A DNA stretch of 64,000 nt. Source: Pristionchus mayeri (taxonomy: Eukaryota; Nematoda; Chromadorea; Rhabditida; Neodiplogasteridae). The DNA lies in the NCBI GenBank assembly GCA_036245805.1, contig BTRK01000001.1:1178001-1242000 (forward strand), in the 5' to 3' direction. The notes under the pieces were generated by a model that saw only the letters and a list, made by a program, of their open reading frames with translations, was not told the DNA's origin and searched no databases. The position numbers and the translations under genes are program-made. Shown here piece by piece: positions 13,105 through 24,700 of this stretch (position 1 is the stretch's first letter; every line of letters begins with the position of its first letter).

Positions 13105-13286
13105 ACTAAGCCTAAGCCTAAGCCTAAGCCTAAGCCTAAGCCTAAGCCTAAGCCTAAGCCTAAGCCTAAGCCTAAGCCTAAGCCTAAGCCTAAGCCTAAG
13201 CCTAAGCCTAAGCTAAGCCTAAGCCTAAGCCTAAGCCTAAGCCTAAGCCTAAGCCTAAGCCTAAGCCTAAGCCTAAGCCTAAGCCT
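13105..13286 (-). repeat. Telomeric array (GCCTAA)n, C-rich strand, correct orientation
   Basis: About 30 copies of GCCTAA with a single one-base deletion near 13,211. The array runs directly into the first satellite unit, so this is the telomere-subtelomere boundary in the orientation expected for a left chromosome end. The change of strand at 13,104/13,105 is abrupt: GGCTTAG, then GCA, then CTAAGCC, a hairpin with a 3-nt loop. Confidence 0.95.
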
Positions 13287-16200
13287 ATACCTTAAGCATA
13301 GGTAACCCCCATACCTCACTGACCCTATGCAGCCATCTGACATGATACCTTAAGCATAGGTTAACCCCATACCTCACTGACCCTATGCAGCCCTGACCAT
13401 GATACCTAAGCATAGGCTTAACCCATACCTCACTGACCCCTATGCAGCCATCTGACCATGATACCTTAAGCATAGGTTAACCCCCATACCTCACTGACCC
13501 CTATGCAGCCATCTGACCATGATACCTTAAGCATAGGTTAACCCCATACCTCACTGACCCCTATGCAGCCCATCTGACCATGATACCTTAAGCATAGGTT
13601 AACCCCCATACCTCACTGACCCCTATGCAGCCCATCTGACCATGATACCTTAAGCATAGGTTAACCCCCATACCTCACTGACCCCTATGCAGCCCATCTG
13701 ACCATGATACCTTAAGCATAGGTTAACCCCCATACCTCACTGACCCCTATGCAGCCCATCTGACCATGATACCTTAAGCATAGGTTAACCCCCCATACCT
13801 CACTGACCCCTATGCAGCCCATCTGACCATGATACCTTAAGCATAGGTTAACCCCCATACCTCACTGACCCCTATGCAGCCCATCTGACCATGATACCTT
13901 AAGCATAGGTTAACCCCCATACCTCACTGACCCCTATGCAGCCCATCTGACCATGATACCTTAAGCATAGGTTAACCCCCATACCTCACTGACCCCTATG
14001 CAGCCCATCTGACCATGATACCTTAAGCATAGGTTAACCCCCATACCTCACTGACCCCTATGCAGCCCATCTGACCATGATACCTTAAGCATAGGTTAAC
14101 CCCCATACCTCACTGACCCCTATGCAGCCCATCTGACCATGATACCTTAAGCATAGGTTAACCCCCATACCTCACTGACCCCTATGCAGCCCATCTGACC
14201 ATGATACCTTAAGCATAGGTTAACCCCCATACCTCACTGACCCCTATGCAGCCCATCTGACCATGATACCTTAAGCATAGGTTAACCCCCATACCTCACT
14301 GACCCCTATGCAGCCCATCTGACCATGATACCTTAAGCATAGGTTAACCCCCATACCTCACTGACCCCTATGCAGCCCATCTGACCATGATACCTTAAGC
14401 ATAGGTTAACCCCCATACCTCACTGACCCCTATGCAGCCCATCTGACCATGATACCTTAAGCATAGGTTAACCCCCCATACCTCACTGACCCCTATGCAG
14501 CCCATCTGACCATGATACCTTAAGCATAGGTCTAACCCCCATACCTCACTGACCCCTATGCAGCCCATCTGACCATGATACCTTAAGCATAGGTTAACCC
14601 CCATACCTCACTGACCCCTATGCAGCCCATCTGACCATGATACCTTAAGCATAGGTTAACCCCCATACCTCACTGACCCCTATGCAGCCCATCTGACCAT
14701 GATACCTTAAGCATAGGTTAACCCCCATACCTCACTGACCCCTATGCAGCCCATCTGACCATGATACCTTAAGCATAGGTTAACCCCCATACCTCACTGA
14801 CCCCTATGCAGCCCATCTGACCATGATACCTTAAGCATAGGTTTAACCCCCATACCTCACTGACCCCTATGCAGCCCATCTGACATGATACCTTAAGCAT
14901 AGGTTAACCCCCATACCTCACTGACCCCTATGCAGCCCATCTGACCATGATACCTTAAGCATAGGTTAACCCCCATACCTCACTGACCCCTATGCAGCCC
15001 ATCTGACCATGATACCTTAAGCATAGGTTAACCCCCATACCTCACTGACCCCTATGCAGCCCATCTGACCATGATACCTTAAGCATAGGTTAACCCCCAT
15101 ACCTCACTGACCCCTATGCAGCCCATCTGACCATGATACCTTAAGCATAGGTTAACCCCCATACCTCACTGACCCCTATGCAGCCCATCTGACCATGATA
15201 CCTTAAGCATAGGTTAACCCCCATACCTCACTGACCCCTATGCAGCCCATCTGACCATGATACCTTAAGCATAGGTTACCCCCATACCTCACTGACCCCT
15301 ATGCAGCCCATCTGACCATGATACCTTAAGCATAGGTTAACCCCCATACCTCACTGACCCCTATGCAGCCCATCTGACCATGATACCTTAAGCATAGGTT
15401 AACCCCCATACCTCACTGACCCCTATGCAGCCCATCTGACCATGATACCTTAAGCATAGGTTAACCCCCATACCTCACTGACCCCTATGCAGCCCATCTG
15501 ACCATGATACCTTAAGCATAGGTTAACCCCCATACCTCACTGACCCCTATGCAGCCCATCTGACCATGATACCTTAAGCATAGGTTAACCCCCATACCTC
15601 ACTGACCCCTATGCAGCCCATCTGACCATGATACCTTAAGCATAGGTTAACCCCCATACCTCACTGACCCCTATGCAGCCCATCTGACCATGATACCTTA
15701 AGCATAGGTTAACCCCCATACCTCACTGACCCCTATGCAGCCCATCTGACCATGATACCTTAAGCATAGGTTAACCCCCATACCTCACTGACCCCTATGC
15801 AGCCCATCTGACCATGATACCTTAAGCATAGGTTAACCCCCATACCTCACTGACCCCTATGCAGCCCATCTGACCATGATACCTTAAGCATAGGTTAACC
15901 CCCATACCTCACTGACCCCTATGCAGCCCATCTGACCATGATACCTTAAGCATAGGTTAACCCCCATACCTCACTGACCCCTATGCAGCCCATCTGACCA
16001 TGATACCTTAAGCATAGGTTAACCCCCATACCTCACTGACCCCTATGCAGCCCATCTGACCATGATACCTTAAGCATAGGTTAACCCCCATACCTCACTG
16101 ACCCCTATGCAGCCCATCTGACCATGATACCTTAAGCATAGGTTAACCCCCATACCTCACTGACCCCTATGCAGCCCATCTGACCATGATACCTTAAGCA

Positions 16201-19041
16201 TAGGTTAACCCCCATACCTCACTGACCCCTATGCAGCCCATCTGACCATGATACCTTAAGCATAGGTTAACCCCCATACCTCACTGACCCCTATGCAGCC
16301 CATCTGACCATGATACCTTAAGCATAGGTTAACCCCCATACCTCACTGACCCCTATGCAGCCCATCTGACCATGATACCTTAAGCATAGGTTAACCCCCA
16401 TACCTCACTGACCCCTATGCAGCCCATCTGACCATGATACCTTAAGCATAGGTTAACCCCCATACCTCACTGACCCCTATGCAGCCCATCTGACCATGAT
16501 ACCTTAAGCATAGGTTAACCCCCATACCTCACTGACCCCTATGCAGCCCATCTGACCATGATACCTTAAGCATAGGTTAACCCCCATACCTCACTGACCC
16601 CTATGCAGCCCATCTGACCATGATACCTTAAGCATAGGTTAACCCCCATACCTCACTGACCCCTATGCAGCCCATCTGACCATGATACCTTAAGCATAGG
16701 TTAACCCCCATACCTCACTGACCCCTATGCAGCCCATCTGACCATGATACCTTAAGCATAGGTTAACCCCCATACCTCACTGACCCCTATGCAGCCCATC
16801 TGACCATGATACCTTAAGCATAGGTTAACCCCCATACCTCACTGACCCCTATGCAGCCCATCTGACCATGATACCTTAAGCATAGGTTAACCCCCATACC
16901 TCACTGACCCCTATGCAGCCCATCTGACCATGATACCTTAAGCATAGGTTAACCCCCATACCTCACTGACCCCTATGCAGCCCATCTGACCATGATACCT
17001 TAAGCATAGGTTAACCCCCATACCTCACTGACCCCTATGCAGCCCATCTGACCATGATACCTTAAGCATAGGTTAACCCCCATACCTCACTGACCCCTAT
17101 GCAGCCCATCTGACCATGATACCTTAAGCATAGGTTAACCCCCATACCTCACTGACCCCTATGCAGCCCATCTGACCATGATACCTTAAGCATAGGTTAA
17201 CCCCCATACCTCACTGACCCCTATGCAGCCCATCTGACCATGATACCTTAAGCATAGGTTAACCCCCATACCTCACTGACCCCTATGCAGCCCATCTGAC
17301 CATGATACCTTAAGCATAGGTTAACCCCCATACCTCACTGACCCCTATGCAGCCCATCTGACCATGATACCTTAAGCATAGGTTAACCCCCATACCTCAC
17401 TGACCCCTATGCAGCCCATCTGACCATGATACCTTAAGCATAGGTTAACCCCCATACCTCACTGACCCCTATGCAGCCCATCTGACCATGATACCTTAAG
17501 CATAGGTTAACCCCCATACCTCACTGACCCCTATGCAGCCCATCTGACCATGATACCTTAAGCATAGGTTAACCCCCATACCTCACTGACCCCTATGCAG
17601 CCCATCTGACCATGATACCTTAAGCATAGGTTAACCCCATACCTCACTGACCCCTATGCAGCCCATCTGACCATGATACCTTAAGCATAGGTTAACCCCC
17701 ATACCTCACTGACCCCTATGCAGCCCATCTGACCATGATACCTTAAGCATAGGTTAACCCCCATACCTCACTGACCCCTATGCAGCCCATCTGACCATGA
17801 TACCTTAAGCATAGGTTAACCCCCATACCTCACTGACCCCTATGCAGCCCATCTGACCATGATACCTTAAGCATAGGTTAACCCCCATACCTCACTGACC
17901 CCTATGCAGCCCATCTGACCATGATACCTTAAGCATAGGTTAACCCCCATACCTCACTGACCCCTATGCAGCCCATCTGACCATGATACCTTAAGCATAG
18001 GTTAACCCCCATACCTCACTGACCCCTATGCAGCCCATCTGACCATGATACCTTAAGCATAGGTTAACCCCCATACCTCACTGACCCCTATGCAGCCCAT
18101 CTGACCATGATACCTTAAGCATAGGTTAACCCCCATACCTCACTGACCCCTATGCAGCCCATCTGACCATGATACCTTAAGCATAGGTTAACCCCCATAC
18201 CTCACTGACCCCTATGCAGCCCATCTGACCATGATACCTTAAGCATAGGTTAACCCCCATACCTCACTGACCCCTATGCAGCCCATCTGACCATGATACC
18301 TTAAGCATAGGTTAACCCCCATACCTCACTGACCCCTATGCAGCCCATCTGACCATGATACCTTAAGCATAGGTTAACCCCCATACCTCACTGACCCCTA
18401 TGCAGCCCATCTGACCATGATACCTTAAGCATAGGTTAACCCCCATACCTCACTGACCCCTATGCAGCCCATCTGACCATGATACCTTAAGCATAGGTTA
18501 ACCCCCATACCTCACTGACCCCTATGCAGCCCATCTGACCATGATACCTTAAGCATAGGTTAACCCCCATACCTCACTGACCCCTATGCAGCCCATCTGA
18601 CCATGATACCTTAAGCATAGGTTAACCCCCATACCTCACTGACCCCTATGCAGCCCATCTGACCATGATACCTTAAGCATAGGTTAACCCCCATACCTCA
18701 CTGACCCCTATGCAGCCCATCTGACCATGATACCTTAAGCATAGGTTAACCCCCATACCTCACTGACCCCTATGCAGCCCATCTGACCATGATACCTTAA
18801 GCATAGGTTAACCCCCATACCTCACTGACCCCTATGCAGCCCATCTGACCATGATACCTTAAGCATAGGTTAACCCCCATACCTCACTGACCCCTATGCA
18901 GCCCATCTGACCATGATACCTTAAGCATAGGTTAACCCCCATACCTCACTGACCCCTATGCAGCCCATCTGACCATGATACCTTAAGCATAGGTTAACCC
19001 CCATACCTCACTGACCCCTATGCAGCCCATCTGACCATGAT
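13287..19041. repeat. Subtelomeric satellite, 62-bp unit, about 93 copies
   Basis: A head-to-tail array with a 62-bp period, for example equivalent bases at 15,961 and 16,023. The unit contains ACCTTAAGCATAGGT (inverted-repeat ends), the palindrome GGTTAACC and CTGACCATG. Units next to the telomere (13,287 to about 15,300) carry scattered indels. From there to 19,041 the units look identical except one near 17,630. The 62-bp length is not a multiple of three, so long frames through it rotate reading frame and are artefacts. The array stops sharply at ...CTGACCATGA before unique DNA. Confidence 0.97.
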
Positions 19042-19055
19042 TACCAGCAAAATAT

Positions 19056-19129
19056 GGCGGGGGCTGGGTGTCGAGCCAGCGACCTCGCGCTGGCCGAGCA
19101 ACCCCGTTACCAGTCAGCCAAACGGCGGG
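19056..19129 (-). repeat. tRNA-derived sequence (SINE head or tRNA pseudogene)
   Basis: Read on the minus strand there is a good A box (TGGCTGACTGG, 19,110-19,120) and a B box (GGCTCGACACC, 19,067-19,077) at tRNA-like spacing. The T arm has an 8-nt instead of 7-nt loop, and I could not form a convincing acceptor stem. A diverged copy lies at 20,355-20,405, so this is more likely a repeat head than a working tRNA gene. Confidence 0.5.
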
Positions 19130-19475
19130 CTCACGCCCGGAAAAGAACTAGGGGGTAATGATTGGCGATGGCAATATGCTAAGGGGCAATGATTGGCGAT
19201 GGCAATATGCATCGATGATTGGAAACAACAGAACGTCGAGGAAATGGCAGAGATGGCAACAAGATCAACATTATAAACAAATACTAATTTCCCAAGGTAC
19301 ACATTATAAACAAATACATATGTTCCCAAGGTGCAATAAGGCTGTTTTCCCGATGAGGAAGCAATAGCAATAAGCAATAAATGGAAGAAGAGAAGTACCT
19401 CAACACAACGTTCCTTTGTTCGTCGCGGCGCTTCATTTCTTGTTGCACGTGGAGCGAGGAGCGGTCAACGAAAGG
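19060..19475. repeat. Subtelomeric duplicated segment, copy 1
   Basis: Shares a series of blocks, in order, with 20,345-20,640: TGGCCGAGCAACCCCGTTAC, CACGCCCGGAAAAGAAC, AAGGCTGTTTTCCCGATGAG, TACCTCAAC, TTCGTCGCGGCGC, AGCGAGGAGCGGTCA. The copies differ by many indels. No coding potential was seen. The flanking 19,476-19,612 shows nothing recognisable. Confidence 0.75.
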
Positions 19476-19612
19476 ACGGCTAAATAAATGTCTTGAAATA
19501 TAAAAAAATATAAAACAAATCTCGTCTAAAACGCTGTCTCCGGATTTCGGAGGTGAAGTGGCACAATCTTTCAATTCCATCGTCTGGGGTTATACTGGGG
19601 AGTTAGAGTGGG

Positions 19613-19885
19613 GGGCGGACAATTGCACAACGGACAATTGCACAACAAATCGCAATTACTTTGCGATTTGACGTAGCGACCAGTGAGTTGTTTCATGTTA
19701 CAAGTATGTGCTCCCCTACATTTGCATATGTAAGTCTTGTTACCAGGCGATCTTGAGTTTCACTCCAAATCATTGACCAGGGGGTCATGGTTTGTCAGTT
19801 TTTTTCACGACCCCCTATACATTGAAACTCATGATCGCCTGGCAACGATTTGTTGTGCAATTGCCCGTTGTGCAATTGTCCGCCC
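19613..19885. mobile_element. Non-autonomous DNA element with 40-bp terminal inverted repeats
   Basis: The ends 19,613-19,652 and 19,846-19,885 are inverted repeats that differ at one base in 40. Each begins GGGCGGACAATTGCACAACG and holds two copies of GGACAATTGCACAAC. A second inner inverted repeat (ACCAGGCGATC...GATCGCCTGG) makes the whole 273 bp almost a hairpin. There is no open frame and no clear target-site duplication. It resembles a MITE of unknown superfamily. Confidence 0.8.
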
Positions 19886-20344
19886 GTACCATCGCCAAAA
19901 CTTTTCCAAATATGCGAGCGCTTTTTTTCGCGGGGATTTAAAAAATGGGCGGAGCACTTCGAAATATTTCGTTTCTATGATTTTTACATCGATGATTTTC
20001 ATTTATTGATCCATTTTTTTATTCCTTTTAAAAATAAATAATTCAGTGCTAAGTATATCATTACATCTTCATCTGGGGTGGTGCCAAACCTATTCTTCCT
20101 AGACTTCCGGGAGTCTTTCTCCCGGAGATAAATATTAATATTAAAATTTAATTAAAATTGCGAAATTATTAAACAAAAGCAGCTAAATTTGCTCTCGAAT
20201 TTCGTGAGAGAAGCGAGGCGGTCACGCGTCGCGACGCTTGAAAACGACTACAAACTACACTCTACCCTTAGTGATCTGAGTCTCACACGGAATCGAGAGC
20301 CGTATTTAGTTTCCGGAAAAGTACCCTGGAAGGGAACGAGTAGA

Positions 20345-20640
20345 GGGCCGTGGAGCGCGCGTTGGCCGAGCAACCCCGTTACCATTCATCCAACGGCGGG
20401 CTTCACGCCCGGAAAAGAACAAGAGGAGGTAGTGCTTAGCGCTGCGCCATATGCTTCGATGATTGTAACAAAAAAAAACGTCAAGGCAAAACGATATTAA
20501 CAAAATAGTTGATAAGGCTGTTTTCCCGATGAGCAATAATCATTAGCAAGAATGATGGGAGAAGAGGAATACCTCAACGCAATGTTCCTGAGTTCGTCGC
20601 GGCGCACCATTTCTTGTTTGCGAAGCGAGGAGCGGTCATG
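20345..20640. repeat. Subtelomeric duplicated segment, copy 2
   Basis: Diverged, shorter copy of 19,060-19,475 in the same orientation, including the tRNA-derived head on the minus strand and the block around CTGTTTTCCCGATGAG. The short open frames here are not conserved between the two copies. Confidence 0.75.
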
Positions 20641-21430
20641 AGGTGACAACTCCAGGAGTAAGAAGGTATCTCAACAACTATACGAAATATCTATATTCGG
20701 CTGAAATCAGGACTCTCCGAGCATTTTTGTGAAGCAGCCTAAATTCCATACTCGGCTGAAACAGCCGATCTTGCTTTTAAAATATCTTCATGACCGAGAC
20801 TACCATATCTTTGGACAAAAAAAATTGTAGGCGTATTGTCCAAGCCAGGGTTCTACCCTCTGATATTCCGGCAAGATGGATTGAAAGTACATCTCCATAT
20901 TAGGATTTGTATCATTTTACAAGTTGCATTTGCTCAGATTGAACAAGTGATAATTATATTTATGCATCATACAACATACAACATGGGCCGAATCAAGACA
21001 GAAGTACCGTGTCAAGTCAAATTTTAAAATTGTTGTACTAGGACAACATGAATACACATTTTACAGTTTTAATGGCAGCAACCGCGAACAGTGTACTAAA
21101 AAAAGGAGATCAAGTATGCCTGGGCGATAATAATTCGTGCATATGAAACAATGGATCAGTAATGGTGCCATAAACGGGACTTTGCATGCAACGTAATACA
21201 ATCACAGGGTGATGGATAGATAGCTACACCGTTTCACAACAATGTCTTCAATCAAATCAATAAATCTTCCAATCTACTATCGATGCATAGAACCACTAAT
21301 AATCAGTCAATATATATCAAGTAAAATGAATAACAATAACCAATAATATTCTTTACATAGTACATTCTGATTCAGGCTATTAAATCAAACATGAAAGAGG
21401 TATTCAAGATCATTCAATCTGTACGTATTA
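20641..21430. other. Intergenic stretch without recognisable genes
   Basis: AT-rich DNA between the duplicated subtelomeric segment and the 3' end of gene 1. The frames here are short, lack splice context and show no family motif. Part of it is presumably the 3' UTR and downstream region of gene 1, but I see no decisive poly(A) signal. Confidence 0.5.
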
Positions 21431-21795
21431 TCAGGGGAATGAGGGTTCATTTGGCGTGGAAGGTGTAGTGCTCGGTGCCGAGGGCGTGCAATCGTAGGCC
21501 GCCTTTTTCTCTGGTACGGTGTAGTTGTCTCCGGTGTTGTTTACAGAAAACGATGCACCTGAAATGACTTGCCATCGTTCCCGTTATTAAAATTGCTCTG
21601 CTCAATCATCAAAAAATATCCCATCTGTCTTCTCATCCACCTGAATACAACGGACATACCTCTATAAGCATCCATTTTCGGTTCCTCATGAGAACTCCTT
21701 TGCAGATCCCGATCGAGCATATTGTCGGTGGTATCGTCGTGTTCGTTGTACAACGGTGACATGCACGCACCAGCTGGCACTTGCATCGTGTTGAC
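21431..21795 (-). CDS. Gene 1 C-terminal tail exons
   Basis: Two exons (21,795-21,660 and 21,558-21,431) joined in phase 1 encode about 87 residues rich in N, D, S, T and P (for example MSPLYNEHDDTTDNM and TPSAPSTTPSTPNEPSFP) and end in TGA. The first begins in phase 0, matching the end of the ligand-binding exon at 22,420. They could be a long F-domain-like tail of gene 1 or, less likely, a separate downstream gene. A further small in-frame exon may lie near 22,186-22,248. Confidence 0.6.
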
Positions 21796-24700
21796 CTACA
21801 GAATTAAAACCAATATGATTTTTATACATAGTATTAGTTAGCGCGCAAATAAGTGTTGTAGCGCATGTGATTAGACAGTAATTATGCAGTGTATGGATTA
21901 TTTTGGGGAACATACTGTCGCTAAATGTACGGTTATGACAATGAGTGTGCATTCACCCACCAGTAATCCTATCAACGGGTATTAAACACATGTGAGGCCA
22001 GAAATTACAGAGAAAAAATATTGAAGGGGTTACGTAAGCTACCTAAGCGAACGGAAACAGAAGGAAGACGGTCCAGGCAAGATGTGGTAGTATCTCACGA
22101 AGTAAACGATATTTCCACAACAACGATGTGCATCGCCAACCAAGGAATCTATTTGAGTGTGCAAGAACGTAGAGAGTGAGACTACGAAAGCACCATAACA
22201 ACGGACATTGTAATGTATCCCATTGTCTGCGGGGTCATTCTGCTCTTGCTGCGTCATCTCGGCGATATCTGCTGTGATAGCTGCAGAATAGTCGGGACGA
22301 ATCGGCTGAAACCTCGCAGGAGTACTTCTTACGCATCACGGACATCTCATGCGGGGTAACTGGTAAGATTCGCGCGCATGCACGTGAGCAAATGTGTCGT
22401 GTCGTGGACGTATGCTTACCGCAGAGTAGCACCACTTCTCGTACCAGAACTGCGACATATCGCAAAATTCAAAGAGCTTTGCAACTTGGAAGTCCTGACA
22501 ATGTCGGTCGCAGATCACCTATAATGAAAAAAAGTAGTCTCATAGGCGTTAGTTTCTATCTCTCTTAATTTTACCTCAATCTCGGCTAATAGGTGCACGA
22601 TTTCACCGAAGCGCACCTCTGGATCAGCCTAGAAAGATTGTGAATTTGTGTTTAATAGAAATATTAAGTTTTTTCTATCATAAAGAGCTGACAGAAGATA
22701 TGTAGCATACTAGAAAAGTATGCTACACATCTGAAAAAAACTTCTTATTTTATGTACAGCATAATATCTTGTACGATCACCTGTCCGATGGTGCGGTAGT
22801 GCTCGAACATCATTTTTATCGCCCACTCCCTTTGCAGCCGCATCAATTCCTTCGTCTCAACGCGCACGTGTGTATTGTCTGCGATTAAACTTGCTTGTTA
22901 TCATGTCAAACATCGCCCAACTTTAAATCTGAAATTATACAAGGCAAGATATCTAACACATTGTTATTTCAGCAGTTTTATATTTAATTACATTTAATTC
23001 TTGTTATTTCGAATAATGAAATACAGATTCATTACAAATGCATGGGCAGTCAATCAGGTTAATATGGCTAACAAACATTATAGTTGAATTATCTATTATT
23101 AGATTAACAAAGCCGGCATTTCGTGTTCCCATGACCTCGTGCAAGATGGTATCTTAAAGTTACCGGACGAGGACGAAACCCTGATCTGACCCTGATCTCG
23201 TCGCGTCTACAAGTGAGTATGCAAAAGTGAGAGAGCGCGGGATTACGCTGATCATTTCCGGCTTTCCCTTGAGGGTATTATTGATTTTTAACATTTTTGT
23301 ACATTCATTCTATACTAATTCAGCCATCGGCTATTCGATAGAGGACAAAAAATAGGGGGTCAATTTTGTCCTCGTCCGGTAACTTTAATTATCTTAGATA
23401 TGATAAAAATATGGAAACTCACTTAGGGGGCTCCACAACAGCAGTGCATGCAGAAATACAATCTCAGCATCGGTGACGGCCATATGTGAAAATGGCCAGA
23501 TCACGCACCGCCACATTTGCTCGAATGTTGGCAACAAGATCCTAAAGAAATTAAATTTAACACCATTGTTGTAAACACGATACGGCAGTTCTAATACTTT
23601 AGGAGGAACCCCATTTCTCACACTCCGACCTCCTGGCACTCTACCAACTGGGACCCAGACGGGGGGGGGGGGAGGGGGGGGGCACGGAAGGAATAGCCAG
23701 CCCAAAAAAATATGGGATAATACAATGGTCACCCGCGAGGGAGGGGGGGGGAGGGTGCTTCCCACCTCGGAGACGGGAGTGAAGCACGTTTGTATGCTAG
23801 GTGTTCTCCAGACGCGCCGAGCTAGAGGGAATGGAGTTGCTCCACCCGTCCGCTTACACACGCTCCATTTTGCATACTCTATCATCGGTCAGGCGCTAGA
23901 ACAAGGTACTTTTGATGAATCATCGGCCTAAGCCGGCTTATATTCTAAGCAGAAAACAATGACCGGGAAAGGTAACATGTGAACTGTAAGGCCTTTATTT
24001 GCGCCATGAAATAAAATTGTTTGCTGGAGCGCGGGAGAAGTTTACTAGTGGGGAAGGGGTAAGGAGAGAGAGGCAGTGTCAGAGCTACCCCTTACAAGGA
24101 GACGTGTTACCCCTTACAAGGAGATTTAACTTCTGTTTTTTTTCAATTTTGCTGAACGATCTTGTGGAGGTCTGGATGGTAGTAGTGGAGTTTTGGGACA
24201 TGCGCTAGGTCTCGTTATGAAACTCCATGGACACTCTGCGACGTCTCCTTGTAAGGTGAAACCCGTCAGATAGCATATTTCGACAAGTTCCAAAAACACG
24301 ACCTTCCAGCACATTAAAATTCTCCGCGCTTGCATTGCCTAAGGGCGCACACCACACTACGAGAGTGCAAATTGCAGAATATTGTATAGCAAAAACTGCC
24401 CACACAGCTTATCACAAGAGAAGGGCAGCTACAAAACTTTGCAAAGTAAAAGTACTGAAAAGACACCATCCCGAGAGAGCGCAGACACTGACGCGAAAAT
24501 AGAACGTGGAAAATGAAGAGAGCCACGTTCTAAAACGCGGTCGCTTGGTGAAATACACCACCTTGGCCGCACGTCGTGCTGAGGAGGGAAAGGCCGTGCA
24601 CAAACACGCATACGCAAGGGTTCAGATGGTAATCCTGATTCTGACCATCTCCAAGGGCTGTGATTTCTGTTATATTAGCACATTATTTCAAAAATCATAC

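Noticed and set aside
13038..14604. Minus-strand frames across the telomere-satellite junction and satellite
   Set aside because: A 62-bp period rotates frame; the repeated peptide is an artefact of the satellite.
13287..19041. CRISPR-like array
   Set aside because: The units are contiguous with no spacers, and the sequence is eukaryotic.
23394..23885. 163-residue minus frame with proline run
   Set aside because: Only 23,541-23,423 is exon; the proline run is the translated poly-G/C tract in the intron.
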